Notes under the pieces: generated by a model | Told to the model about the DNA's origin: nothing | Seen by the model: only the letters and a program-made list of their open reading frames with translations | Databases searched by the model: none | DNA from: an uncultured Cohaesibacter sp. | GTDB taxonomy: Bacteria; Pseudomonadota; Alphaproteobacteria; Rhizobiales; Cohaesibacteraceae | Assembly (NCBI RefSeq): GCF_963676485.1 | Contig: NZ_OY781114.1 | Span: 2,513,001-2,577,000 of the forward strand | Direction of reading: 5' to 3' | DNA: 64,000 nt | Part shown: one piece after another, positions 10,372 through 18,887 of the stretch | How the letters are laid out: each line of letters begins with the position of its first letter | Position numbering within the stretch: position 1 is the first letter of the stretch | Program-made: the position numbers and the translations under genes

Positions 10372-11690
10372 GGCAGCACCTTGTCTATGGCGATCTGCAA
10401 TTTGCCGATCAACTCTTCGATATGTTTGTCTTCATAAATGAAGGGGGGGGCCAGCAGGATGTGATCTCCGAACTTGCCATCAATCGTGCCACTCATAGGG
10501 TAGCAGATAAGGCCTGCTTCAAATGCTGCCTTTTTGAGATGCTTGGCGGTGGCCAGCGCAGGATCAAAGGGTTTCTTGCTTTCCTTGTCTTCAACAAACT
10601 CGATGCCAAGGAACATGCCGCGGCCACGAATGTCGCCCACATAGGGATGTGCGCCTAAAGCGTCATTGAGGGCAGACCGTAATTTTGCTCCGGTTTCAGC
10701 GGCTTGTTTCACAAGTCCACCATCGGTCAGCTTTTTAAGGACAGCCAGACCAGCCGCAGTCGCTGTTGGGTGCCCGATATAAGTGTGGCCATGCTGGAAG
10801 AAACCGGTGCCCTCCTCAATCGCCTTGTAAATGGTGTCCGTGCAGAGCATGGCTCCGATTGGCTGATAGCCAGCCCCCAATCCCTTGGCGGTGGTCAGAA
10901 TATCTGGGGCTATGTTGTCCTGCTCACAGGCAAACAGAGTGCCGGTACGGCCCATGCCGCACATGACCTCGTCCAGCACCAGCAGGATGCCATATTGGTC
11001 GCAGATTTCTCGAATGCGCTTGAAATAGCCTTCGACCGGCGGTAATGCGCCAGCTGTTGCGCCGACAACCGGTTCTGCGAAGAAGGCCATGACATTTTCG
11101 GCGCCGATGCGCTGGATTTCGGTTTCCAGTTCATTGGCAACGCGCTGGCCATAGTCAAAGGCACTCTCATCTTCCTTGCGGTCACGATATTCGTAGCAAG
11201 GGGAAATATGGCTGGTTTCGATCATCAGGGGTGCGAAAGGCTCTCGGCGCCACAGATTGCCACCTGTTGCCAATGCGCCAAGGGTGTTGCCATGATAGCT
11301 CTGGCGGCGTGCGATGATATGGCGACGTTGAGGCTGGCCGATTTCAAGGAAATATTGGCGCGCCAGCTTGATGGCCGATTCAACCGCTTCCGAGCCGCCT
11401 GAAACGAAATAAACCCGATCAAGTCCTGCGGGGGCATGCTCGATCAGCTTGTCGGCGAGAGCTTCTGCGGGCTTCGAGGTGAAGAAACTGGTATGGGCAA
11501 AGGGCACGGCATCGAGCTGGTGTTTGATCGCGTCAATGACATCTTTATCGCCATGACCAAGGCATGAAACAGCCGCACCTCCGGATCCGTCCAGATAGCA
11601 TTTCCCTTCGGTGTCAAAGAGATAAACGCCTTTTCCGTGGTCAACTGTAGGAAGATTGGATTTGGTATGGCGGGGGAATATGTGGGACAT
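10368..11690 (-). CDS. Class-III pyridoxal-phosphate aminotransferase
   Basis: Transfers an amino group, usually the omega or beta amino group of a substrate, to pyruvate or 2-oxoglutarate; cytosolic. 440 residues from the ATG at 11690 (MSHIFPRHT). Translation from an in-frame position 120 bases earlier gives an unlikely Cys/His-rich leader. Fold-type I signatures are GSEAVESAIKLAR, LVLDEVMCGMGRTG (PLP-binding Asp near 239) and TTAKGLGAGYQPIGAM (PLP lysine near 268). It is co-transcribed with the BKACE gene and divergent from an RpiR regulator and TRAP transporter. A beta-amino acid donor whose product is a beta-keto acid would explain the pairing. That is inference. Confidence 0.92.
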   Translation of the reverse strand: MSHIFPRHTKSNLPTVDHGKGVYLFDTEGKCYLDGSGGAAVSCLGHGDKDVIDAIKHQLDAVPFAHTSFFTSKPAEALADKLIEHAPAGLDRVYFVSGGSEAVESAIKLARQYFLEIGQPQRRHIIARRQSYHGNTLGALATGGNLWRREPFAPLMIETSHISPCYEYRDRKEDESAFDYGQRVANELETEIQRIGAENVMAFFAEPVVGATAGALPPVEGYFKRIREICDQYGILLVLDEVMCGMGRTGTLFACEQDNIAPDILTTAKGLGAGYQPIGAMLCTDTIYKAIEEGTGFFQHGHTYIGHPTATAAGLAVLKKLTDGGLVKQAAETGAKLRSALNDALGAHPYVGDIRGRGMFLGIEFVEDKESKKPFDPALATAKHLKKAAFEAGLICYPMSGTIDGKFGDHILLAPPFIYEDKHIEELIGKLQIAIDKVLP

Positions 11691-11708
11691 GGGAGTGCCT
11701 GCTGATAG

Positions 11709-11725
11709 GCGGAGGAAGCCTCCGC
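11709..11725. repeat. Perfect 7-bp hairpin in the aminotransferase leader
   Basis: GCGGAGG-AAG-CCTCCGC lies 19-35 bases before the start codon at 11690, where an RNA stem could affect initiation. No T run follows, so it is not a terminator. Confidence 0.5.
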
Positions 11726-11781
11726 AGCAATGGTTATGGCGAGTCGCACAGGGAAGAAAGACAGGTCGACCCGTGGGTTGA

Positions 11782-11810
11782 GATATATAATAAAGAAACA
11801 TTTGTTTCAA
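11782..11810 (-). promoter_or_regulatory. Promoter of the aminotransferase-BKACE operon with overlapping palindrome
   Basis: On the minus strand TTGAAA (11810-11805), a 17-base spacer and TATATC (11787-11782) form a good sigma70-like promoter. A perfect 6-2-6 palindrome (GAAACA-TT-TGTTTC, 11795-11808) covers the -35 side, a natural place for RpiR binding. Confidence 0.6.
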
Positions 11811-11886
11811 CTATTGACTTTCTTTAAAACAATTGGAATTTTTGCACAGGGATAATAAGACTTTGGGTGGGGCAGATAATAGGAAT

Positions 11887-12747
11887 ATGCAGTCGATACA
11901 GGACAGGATCTCTGGTCACTATGGTCAATTGAGCGGGCGGCTAAAGCAGGCTGCCGATTTTGTCGTCGACCACGAAATCGAGGTCGCGACTCATTCGCTG
12001 CGCACTGTTTCCGGTATGGCTGGTCTGGCTCCGTCCACATTTACACGTCTTTCCCAGTCTCTGGGTTTTGCCAGTTATGAAGAAATGAGAGACATATGCC
12101 GCCAGCATGTCGGGCGTCAGGCCATGTCATTTTCTCAGCGGGCAGGTCTATTGGTCGAGGATGGGGCTGGCGGCGGAGCCCGGTCTTTTTTCGAGCGGCA
12201 AGTGTCGGCAAGCCTTGAAAATCTTGGTAAATTGGAGCGTGATATCAACCAGGAGCTGCTGGTTTCTGTGGCAGATCGCCTCAATGATGCCCGTCAGGTG
12301 CTCTTGTTTGGCGCATTCAGTTCAACAGGATTCATGGAATATCTGGGATATCTGGCGCGTTATTTTGCCGATAATTGGAAGGTGGCCGGGCGGATGGGGG
12401 CGTCTTTGAGCTCGGCCATGGTGGGGCTTAACGAGAAGGATGCCGTAATCATTCTGACCAAGGCCCCCTATGCCAAGCGCGCGATTGTTGCCGCCGAGAT
12501 GGCGGCCGATGCTGGTGCCTATGTACTTGTTATTACGGATGATATTTCTTGTCCGGCGCTTGCATATGCGTCTGCAAATTTCATCGTGCCGACAGAGAGT
12601 CCACAATTCTTCTCTTCTTATGCAGCCACGCTTGTGCTAATTGAAACTCTTATCGGAATGTTGGTTGCTAGGGCAGGGGATAGTGCTCGCGCCAGAATTC
12701 AAGAAGTAGAAAACCGGAATCACCGTTATGGTGAGTTTTGGGATTGA
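11887..12747 (+). CDS. RpiR/MurR family transcriptional regulator (HTH-SIS)
   Basis: A regulator with an N-terminal RpiR helix-turn-helix (about residues 1-78; VSGMAGLAPSTFTRLSQSLGF) and a C-terminal SIS domain that normally binds a phosphosugar or related effector (about 120-265; FGAFSSTGFMEYLGYLARYF). 286 residues from the ATG at 11887. A TTG further upstream would add 18 residues unlike the family. It lies between the divergent catabolic operon and the TRAP genes and probably controls both. RpiR-type proteins next to TRAP and aminotransferase genes are common in marine alphaproteobacteria. The effector here is unknown. Confidence 0.9.
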   Translation: MQSIQDRISGHYGQLSGRLKQAADFVVDHEIEVATHSLRTVSGMAGLAPSTFTRLSQSLGFASYEEMRDICRQHVGRQAMSFSQRAGLLVEDGAGGGARSFFERQVSASLENLGKLERDINQELLVSVADRLNDARQVLLFGAFSSTGFMEYLGYLARYFADNWKVAGRMGASLSSAMVGLNEKDAVIILTKAPYAKRAIVAAEMAADAGAYVLVITDDISCPALAYASANFIVPTESPQFFSSYAATLVLIETLIGMLVARAGDSARARIQEVENRNHRYGEFWD

Positions 12748-12789
12748 ATAAACTTGTATTAACCTTTCGATCAACTCAGGGAGAACTTT

Positions 12790-13755
12790 ATGTTGAAAAA
12801 ATTGACAATCACTGCAGCTGCGGTCGCGGCTGGCTTGAGCTTTTCTCAGGCGGCTTTTGCCGAGAGCTTTATTTCCATCGGCACCGGCGGCGTAACCGGC
12901 GTATATTATCCAACCGGTGGCGCTATCTGCCGACTGGTCAACAAAACCCGCAAAGAGCACGGCATTCGCTGCTCTGTCGAATCAACCGGTGGTTCTGTTT
13001 ACAACATCAACACGATTCGCGATGGTGAGCTGCAGTTTGGTGTTGCTCAGTCTGACTGGCAGTATCATGCCTATAATGGTACCTCCAAATTCAAAGACAA
13101 AGGCCCGTTTAAAGATCTGCGTGCCGTCTTCTCCATCCATCCGGAGCCATTCACTGTGGTTGCCCGTGCTGATTCTGGCGTGAAAAACTTCACCGATCTC
13201 AAAGGCAAACGCGTCAATATCGGTAACCCGGGTTCGGGTCAGCGCGGCACCATGGAAGTGCTCATGGACGCACTTGGCTGGACCACTGATGATTTCGCTC
13301 TGGCCACCGAGCTGAAGGCTGCTGAACAGTCTGCTGCCCTGTGTGACAACCAGATCGATGCCATGGTTTACACCGTTGGTCACCCATCCGGCTCCATCCA
13401 GGAAGCGACCACGGCCTGTGATTCCGTTCTGGTAACGGTTGACGGTCCTGCTGTTCAAAAACTGATCTCCGACAATGCCTACTACCGCTCCGCTATCATT
13501 CCTGGTGGCATGTATCGCGGCAATCCGGATGATGTGAAAACCTTCGGTGTTGGCGCTACTCTGGTGACCTCTGCTGCTGTTTCCGACGATGCAGTTTACA
13601 CGGTTGTAAAATCCGTCTTCGAAAACTTCGATGCCTTCAAAAAACTGCATCCTGCATTTGCTCACCTGAAACCGGAAGAAATGATCAAGGACGGCCTGTC
13701 TGCTCCTCTGCATCCGGGTGCTGTGAAATATTATAAAGAAAAAGGCTGGATGTAA
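12790..13755 (+). CDS. TAXI-family TRAP transporter substrate-binding protein
   Basis: Periplasmic receptor of a TRAP importer. 321 residues with a clear Sec signal peptide ending ...QAAFA-ES near residue 24, then the TAXI hallmark [15 protein letters not shown] and later [23 protein letters not shown] ribosome site precedes the ATG. It is followed by an intercistronic stem-loop and the fused permease gene. TAXI proteins bind small carboxylates or amino acids such as glutamate. Context suggests an amino acid whose breakdown uses the divergent aminotransferase, but the ligand cannot be read from sequence. Confidence 0.93.
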   Translation: MLKKLTITAAAVAAGLSFSQAAFAESFISIGTGGVTGVYYPTGGAICRLVNKTRKEHGIRCSVESTGGSVYNINTIRDGELQFGVAQSDWQYHAYNGTSKFKDKGPFKDLRAVFSIHPEPFTVVARADSGVKNFTDLKGKRVNIGNPGSGQRGTMEVLMDALGWTTDDFALATELKAAEQSAALCDNQIDAMVYTVGHPSGSIQEATTACDSVLVTVDGPAVQKLISDNAYYRSAIIPGGMYRGNPDDVKTFGVGATLVTSAAVSDDAVYTVVKSVFENFDAFKKLHPAFAHLKPEEMIKDGLSAPLHPGAVKYYKEKGWM

Positions 13756-13817
13756 GTCCCGCAGATTTCAGGCTTCGGGCTCTTGCGTCCGGAGCCTCTA
13801 GCAATTGCTGTGACTGG

Positions 13818-13838
13818 ACCCGGCAAGGCCGGGTTCGG
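13818..13838 (+). terminator. Intercistronic stem-loop between TRAP receptor and permease genes
   Basis: Perfect stem ACCCGGC-AAG-GCCGGGT followed by TCGGTTTT. It is probably a partial terminator or an mRNA-stabilising hairpin that lets the receptor be made in excess over the permease. Confidence 0.6.
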
Positions 13839-13947
13839 TTTTCCATAAATAATAATATGCTATCGCCGATCAGTGCTGTTGAAACTGTTTGACGGTTTCG
13901 GCTTGGTTGTAATCGCGCTTGGGAGCGATGGCTGGGGGCTGCAATCT

Positions 13948-16560
13948 ATGTCACAGAAGAAAGCGTCTGGGCATCCACTTTCTGAAGAAGAACTTCAGGA
14001 GCTGGTTGCTTCTACCGATGCGGGAGCGCGTAATCCGATCGGCCCGGTGGGAACCTTTTTGGCTATCGTTGCCCTTGTTTGGGCTGCCTTTCAGGTTTTG
14101 CTGGCTTCGCCGATTTCCAACTATGTCCTTCCGTCCGATCTGATCAACAACTCGCGTCAGGTGCATCTGGCCTTTGCCATTTTCCTGGCCTATATGGCTT
14201 ATCCTGCGCTGAAAAGCAGTCCACGCCACCATATTCCCGTTCAGGACTGGATCTTTGCGCTGGCTGGTACCTTCATCGCGCTCTACGGCTTTTTCTTCTA
14301 TCAGAAGGTCGTCAATAATGGCGGTCTGGCTGATGATGTCGACAAGTGGGTTGCCCTTGTGGGTTTGATCCTGCTGTTTGAAGCTGCTCGACGTGCTCTT
14401 GGCCCGGCTATGGCGACCATCGCGGTCATCTTCCTTGTCTATGTTTTCTTCGGCTCGTCTGAATGGGTGCCGGAGGTTATTCGCTGGAAGGGTGCTTCGC
14501 TCAAGAAAGCCATGAGCCACATGTGGATCACGTCTGAAGGCGTGTTCGGCATAGCGCTCGGGGTTTCGACCAAATTCGTGTTCCTGTTCGTGCTGTTCGG
14601 CTCGTTGCTCGACAAGGCCGGGGCGGGGAACTATTTCATCAAGATGGCCTTTGCCGCTCTTGGGCATTTGAAGGGCGGACCTGCCAAGGCGGCGGTTGTC
14701 GGCTCGGCCGCAACCGGCCTGATCTCCGGCTCTTCCATCGCCAACGTGGTGACGACGGGTACCTTCACCATTCCGCTCATGAAACGGGTGGGCTTTACCT
14801 CTGAACAGGCAGGCTCTGTCGAAGTGGCTTCTTCGGTGAACGGGCAGATCATGCCACCCGTCATGGGAGCTGCAGCCTTCCTGATGGTGGAATATGTGGG
14901 CATATCCTACATGGAAGTGATCACGCATGCCTTCCTGCCTGCAATCCTTTCCTATGTTGCGCTGGTCTATATCGTGCATCTGGAAGCGGTAAAGCGGAAC
15001 ATGCCCACTATTGGCACGAAAGCTGTTTCCACGGCGCGGACCATTCTTGGCATGCTGTTCTTCTTTGTCGGATTTGCCCTGCTTTGCTATGGCATCAAAT
15101 ATCCGATCGGGCTGATCGTCTCCATGGTGCCTGAAGGGGCAAGCTGGATTCTGGCTGCCATTACCTTCGTTGCCTATTTGCTGTTGCTCAAGCTGGCTGC
15201 GTCGGTGGATGATCTGAAACCGGATGATCCGAATGAAGAGACAATCGTGCTGCCAGAAGTCAAGGACATCTACAAGGCTGGTCTTTACTATCTGCTTCCG
15301 ATTGTGGTTCTGGTCTATTTCCTCATGATCGAGCAGAAGTCACCGGGGCTTTCCGCTTTCTGGGCGACGGCTCTGATGTTCGTTATCCTGCTGACGCAGC
15401 GGCCCCTTAAGGCCATGTTCCGTGGTGAAAATGAATATGTGAATGCCTTCAAGGCTGGTGTTGGTGATCTTGGCATCGGCATGATTGATGGCTCGCGCAA
15501 CATGATCGGCATCGGCCTTGCTACGGCAACAGCCGGGGTGATCGTGGGCACGGTGACGCTGACCGGTATCGGGCAAGTTATGGCCGACCTTGTCGAGTTG
15601 ATGTCCGGGGGCAACCTCGTTCTGATGCTTATCTTTGTGGCCATGTTGTCGCTTGTGCTTGGTATGGGGCTGCCGACAACGGCAAACTATATCGTTGTGT
15701 CTTCGTTGATGGCCGGAGTGGTTGTTCAGCTCGGGGCGCAGTCCGGTCTGGTGGTGCCGCTGATTGCCGTTCACCTGTTTGTCTTCTATTTCGGCATCAT
15801 GGCAGATGTGACGCCTCCGGTGGGGCTTGCCTCCTTTGCGGCGGCTGCGGTGTCCGGGGGCGATGCGATTAAGACGGGCTTTATCGCCTTCTTCTATTCG
15901 CTCCGGACTGTTGCATTGCCATTCGTTTTCATCTTCAACACCGATCTGCTCTGGTATGATGTGACATGGTATCAGGGGCTTTTGGTTGCCATTATCGGCA
16001 TGATAGCGGTGCTTGTGTTTACGGCAGGCACGATGGGCTATTTCGTGACTAAGAGCCGCATCTATGAAAGTGTTGCCCTTGTCCTGATTGCCTTCATTCT
16101 GTTCCGTCCGGATTTCTTCATGAACCGGATCCAGCCTCCCTTCGAGGTGGTGGAACCATCGCAGATCAGCGAAGCCTTCGGTGCTATTCCTCCCGGGCAT
16201 GAAATGCGGCTCAATATCTCAGGGCCGGATTTTGATACAGGGTCTAACAAGGAAACCACCGTGGTCCTAACCTCTGGCAATGAAGTGGGGGGCGAAGCGC
16301 GCCTTGAGGCTCAGGGGCTGACCATTCTCGATGAAGATGGTGTCACCAAGCTGGACGAGCCATTCCCGGGTACGCCTTTCTTCGAAATGCTCGGTGGGTT
16401 CGACTTCTATGCCGACAATCCGGTGCAGATTACCCACGCGGAAATCAAGGCAGACCAGTTGCCTAAGGATCTGATCTATATTCCGGGGCTGTTGCTGCTT
16501 GGGGGTGTCTATTTGCTTCAGCGTGCCCGCGCAGGCCGCAAGGAGGAGAAACCAGCATGA
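13948..16560 (+). CDS. TRAP transporter fused small/large permease (4TM-12TM) with DUF3394 tail
   Basis: Sodium- or proton-coupled importer in the inner membrane, with DctQ-like and DctM-like subunits fused in one 870-residue chain, as is usual for TAXI systems. Family stretches include GLISGSSIANVVTTGTFTIP, GQIMPPVMGAAAFLM and LGMGLPTTANYIV. The C-terminal ~150 residues after the last transport helices match the DUF3394 region, with a final helix (DLIYIPGLLLLGGVYLL). The ATG at 13948 follows GCTGGGGGCTG. An in-frame start 75 bases upstream is less likely. The stop overlaps the start of the stress protein gene by four bases. Confidence 0.93.
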   Translation: MSQKKASGHPLSEEELQELVASTDAGARNPIGPVGTFLAIVALVWAAFQVLLASPISNYVLPSDLINNSRQVHLAFAIFLAYMAYPALKSSPRHHIPVQDWIFALAGTFIALYGFFFYQKVVNNGGLADDVDKWVALVGLILLFEAARRALGPAMATIAVIFLVYVFFGSSEWVPEVIRWKGASLKKAMSHMWITSEGVFGIALGVSTKFVFLFVLFGSLLDKAGAGNYFIKMAFAALGHLKGGPAKAAVVGSAATGLISGSSIANVVTTGTFTIPLMKRVGFTSEQAGSVEVASSVNGQIMPPVMGAAAFLMVEYVGISYMEVITHAFLPAILSYVALVYIVHLEAVKRNMPTIGTKAVSTARTILGMLFFFVGFALLCYGIKYPIGLIVSMVPEGASWILAAITFVAYLLLLKLAASVDDLKPDDPNEETIVLPEVKDIYKAGLYYLLPIVVLVYFLMIEQKSPGLSAFWATALMFVILLTQRPLKAMFRGENEYVNAFKAGVGDLGIGMIDGSRNMIGIGLATATAGVIVGTVTLTGIGQVMADLVELMSGGNLVLMLIFVAMLSLVLGMGLPTTANYIVVSSLMAGVVVQLGAQSGLVVPLIAVHLFVFYFGIMADVTPPVGLASFAAAAVSGGDAIKTGFIAFFYSLRTVALPFVFIFNTDLLWYDVTWYQGLLVAIIGMIAVLVFTAGTMGYFVTKSRIYESVALVLIAFILFRPDFFMNRIQPPFEVVEPSQISEAFGAIPPGHEMRLNISGPDFDTGSNKETTVVLTSGNEVGGEARLEAQGLTILDEDGVTKLDEPFPGTPFFEMLGGFDFYADNPVQITHAEIKADQLPKDLIYIPGLLLLGGVYLLQRARAGRKEEKPA

Positions 16561-16991
16561 TCAATACGGTACTCTGTGCTCTTGATATCAGTCAGGAGAA
16601 TGACGCGCAGGTTCTGACCACGGCAAACAAGATAGCCAAGCTTGAAAACGCGCGGCTGGATGTCGTAACCATCGTGCCCAATTTCAGGATCTCTCTCGTT
16701 GGCTCCTATTTCGACGAGAATTTCCAGAATCAGGCTGTCAAAGATGCGAAGGTCGCTTTGAAAAAACGTGTTTCTGACATTCTGGGCGAAGACAGGGTGG
16801 GTGATTTGCGCCATATCGTGGCGTCCGGCTCCATCTACGAAGAGATTTTGGAAACTGCCGAGCAGGCAAATTCCGATCTGATCGTTGTCGGGGCGCATAA
16901 ACCCAATTTGCGCGAAAGGCTGATCGGGCCGAACGCGGCGCGCGTTGTGCGCCACTCCAAATGCTCGGTCTATGTGGTGCGTGAAGAATAG
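16557..16991 (+). CDS. Universal stress protein (UspA/TeaD type) coupled to the TRAP permease
   Basis: A 144-residue cytosolic nucleotide-binding protein of the Usp family. Segment VVGAHKPNLRERLIGPNAARVV is a G-x2-x-type ATP loop with Asn/Ala in place of the usual Gly-Ser. Translation is coupled to the permease by an ATGA overlap, the same arrangement as TeaD with the ectoine TRAP system TeaABC, where the Usp modulates transport. The same role is likely here by analogy. A strong terminator ends the operon. Confidence 0.9.
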   Translation: MINTVLCALDISQENDAQVLTTANKIAKLENARLDVVTIVPNFRISLVGSYFDENFQNQAVKDAKVALKKRVSDILGEDRVGDLRHIVASGSIYEEILETAEQANSDLIVVGAHKPNLRERLIGPNAARVVRHSKCSVYVVREE

Positions 16992-17010
16992 CGCGCCCTG
17001 ATACAGGATA

Positions 17011-17048
17011 GAAAAAAGGCCGCTCGGTGGAACCGGGCGGCCTTTTTT
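17011..17048 (+). terminator. Terminator of the RpiR-TRAP-usp operon
   Basis: Arms GGCCGCTCGG and CCGGGCGGCC around a short loop, with A6 before and T6 after, 20 bases past the stop. The A/T symmetry makes it bidirectional and it also lies just past the end of the converging mgsA. Confidence 0.88.
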
Positions 17049-17083
17049 CATTGTGCAATCCAAACCAGCCTTGCAGGCCGCGA

Positions 17084-17512
17084 TCATAAATCGATTGTAC
17101 CGTATTTTTCCATCATCATGCCTCGGATGATCATGTTCGCAGAGCGGCGGCTCTGGGCCATCGGCAGATCGTAAACGACGGCGAGGCGGTTGAGCGCTTT
17201 GACATCCACATCATGAGGCATGGGAGAAAGCGGGTCGACAAAGAAGATCAGGCCATCCAGTTTGCCTTCGGCAATCATGGCGCCGATCTGCTGGTCACCA
17301 CCAAGCGGGCCGGAAAAGAGGGGCGTGAGATCCAGCTCGGGAAAGGCTTTCTTGATGCGGCCACCTGTCGTGCCGGTGCCGACAAAAGTTGCTTTTCTCA
17401 GCAGATGGAGATGTTTGCCAACCCAATCCACAATGTCGTCTTTCTTTGCATCATGGGCCACCAGTGCGATGCGAAGCGGAGCATCATCTTCTTTGCTGTC
17501 ATTGTCTTGCAT
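17084..17512 (-). CDS. mgsA: Methylglyoxal synthase
   Basis: Converts dihydroxyacetone phosphate to methylglyoxal and phosphate, an overflow bypass of lower glycolysis; cytosolic. 142 residues from the ATG at 17512, which has GAGGAA upstream. A longer in-frame reading adds a Trp/Lys-rich leader not found in the family. Motifs: [33 protein letters not shown] with the catalytic Asp, and [18 protein letters not shown]. Gene gloB for methylglyoxal detoxification is at 59117, far away and not co-regulated in any visible way. Confidence 0.95.
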   Translation of the reverse strand: MQDNDSKEDDAPLRIALVAHDAKKDDIVDWVGKHLHLLRKATFVGTGTTGGRIKKAFPELDLTPLFSGPLGGDQQIGAMIAEGKLDGLIFFVDPLSPMPHDVDVKALNRLAVVYDLPMAQSRRSANMIIRGMMMEKYGTIDL

Positions 17513-17709
17513 GCGTGTGTTTCCTCGTGCCGTTGTGATCTGTCCTTTGGTTTCGGCCCATGGGCAGGCCAACGCTTGCGGGAAAGATCATGGTCATTGG
17601 CACTAGTTTTAGGCAGGAAAAGATTTTTGTCCAGTTAATCAACGGGATCAGGGTTTTAAGCGGTAACAAAATTGTCGAAAGGGATAGCTATTTGTGTGAT
17701 GGCTCGCAA

Positions 17710-18675
17710 CTAGATGCCTCTGTGTCGCGGGCCTGGGCGACGGGTTGGTCGGTCGAAGATGGTGCGACCAAACAGGGAAGCGGTGAGGTCGGTCAAAAGC
17801 TCTGCCGTCTTGCCACGATGGTCGAGAAACGGATTGAGTTCAACCAGATCCAGCGAGGTGACGCAGCCGCTTTCATGCAGAAGTTCCATGATCAGATGGG
17901 CTTCGCGCAAGGTGGCTCCTCCGGGCACCGTTGTGCCCACTGCCGGGGCAATCTCTGGATCGAGAAAGTCCACATCCAGGCTGACATGCAGCATGGCATC
18001 GCGAGATCTGACCTCGTCGATCAATTCCATCAATGGCCGGATGACGCCCATTTCGTCGAGCACGCGCATGTCGTTGATCTTGACATGGTGGCGCCGCAAG
18101 AGGTCCCGTTCTTTCTGATCGATGCTCCGGATGCCCATCATGTGGACCTGTGCAGGATTGACAGGGTGATCGAGAGGCGCTGCATAGAGAGAGCTCAATT
18201 CGGGCAGGCCGCAGAATGCGGCTACGGACATCCCATGCATATTGCCCGATTCCGATGTCAGTGGGGTGTTGAAGTCTGTATGGGCGTCGAGCCAGAGGAC
18301 GAACAGCTCTCTTCCTTCATCCGCAGCATGGCGAGCGATACCGGCAACCGAGCCCATGGCCAGCGAATGGTCGCCCCCCATGAATAGTGGAAATCCGCTT
18401 TTTGCCAATTCATAGGCCTTTGTGGCAAGAGAACGGGTCCAGCCTGCGATGGTTTCAAATTGCAGGGCGTTGCCCTTCTGAGGCGGCATCTGCGGGATCG
18501 GGTCGGGGGAAAGATTGCCGTGATCCATGCAGCCAAAGCCAAGCCCTTCCAGAGTGTCCAGCAATCCGGCGGTGCGCAAGGCATCCGGCCCCATGAGGCA
18601 GCCTTTTTCATGGGTTCCTTCCTGAACCGGAACCCCAAGAAGATGGATGGTTGGCGGGGTGGTTTGCTCTGGCAT
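17710..18675 (-). CDS. rocF: Arginase (ureohydrolase family)
   Basis: Mn-dependent hydrolysis of arginine to ornithine and urea; cytosolic. 321 residues. All metal ligands are present: H103 in MGGDHSLA, D130/H132/D134 in DAHTDFNT, and D234/D236 in SLDVDFLDP. The arginase-type substrate segment SESGNMHGMSVA follows the second ligand group. Agmatinase or another ureohydrolase is possible but the N-terminal layout (GVPVQEGTHEKGCLMGPDAL) favours arginase. The gene stands alone; no ornithine cyclodeaminase or transporter is next to it. Confidence 0.88.
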   Translation of the reverse strand: MPEQTTPPTIHLLGVPVQEGTHEKGCLMGPDALRTAGLLDTLEGLGFGCMDHGNLSPDPIPQMPPQKGNALQFETIAGWTRSLATKAYELAKSGFPLFMGGDHSLAMGSVAGIARHAADEGRELFVLWLDAHTDFNTPLTSESGNMHGMSVAAFCGLPELSSLYAAPLDHPVNPAQVHMMGIRSIDQKERDLLRRHHVKINDMRVLDEMGVIRPLMELIDEVRSRDAMLHVSLDVDFLDPEIAPAVGTTVPGGATLREAHLIMELLHESGCVTSLDLVELNPFLDHRGKTAELLTDLTASLFGRTIFDRPTRRPGPRHRGI

Positions 18676-18841
18676 TTCTTTAGGCTCCCATGATCGGCTT
18701 ACAGGTCTTTCTCAAGGAATTAACTGCAGAGGCCTATCAACGGGTAGAGGCTATCTTTTATAAAAACCACAAAAAAGCATGCAAATCGTCAGAGCCTTTT
18801 GCGCAAAATGTCAATCTGCTTGCCAAAAGACACTGGCCGAA

Positions 18842-18868
18842 GAAAAGGGCCGCCAACGGGCGACCCTC
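18842..18868 (-). terminator. Terminator of the AsmA-like gene
   Basis: On the minus strand, the stem GGGTCGCC-CGTT-GGCGGCCC (one wobble pair) is followed by TTTTCTTC, about 20 bases after the stop at 18888. Confidence 0.7.
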
Positions 18869-18887
18869 TGTGCCAACCAAGGATGGT

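Noticed and set aside
11691..11810. N-terminal extension of the aminotransferase
   Set aside because: The leader is Cys/His-rich, crosses the promoter/hairpin region and is not family-like.
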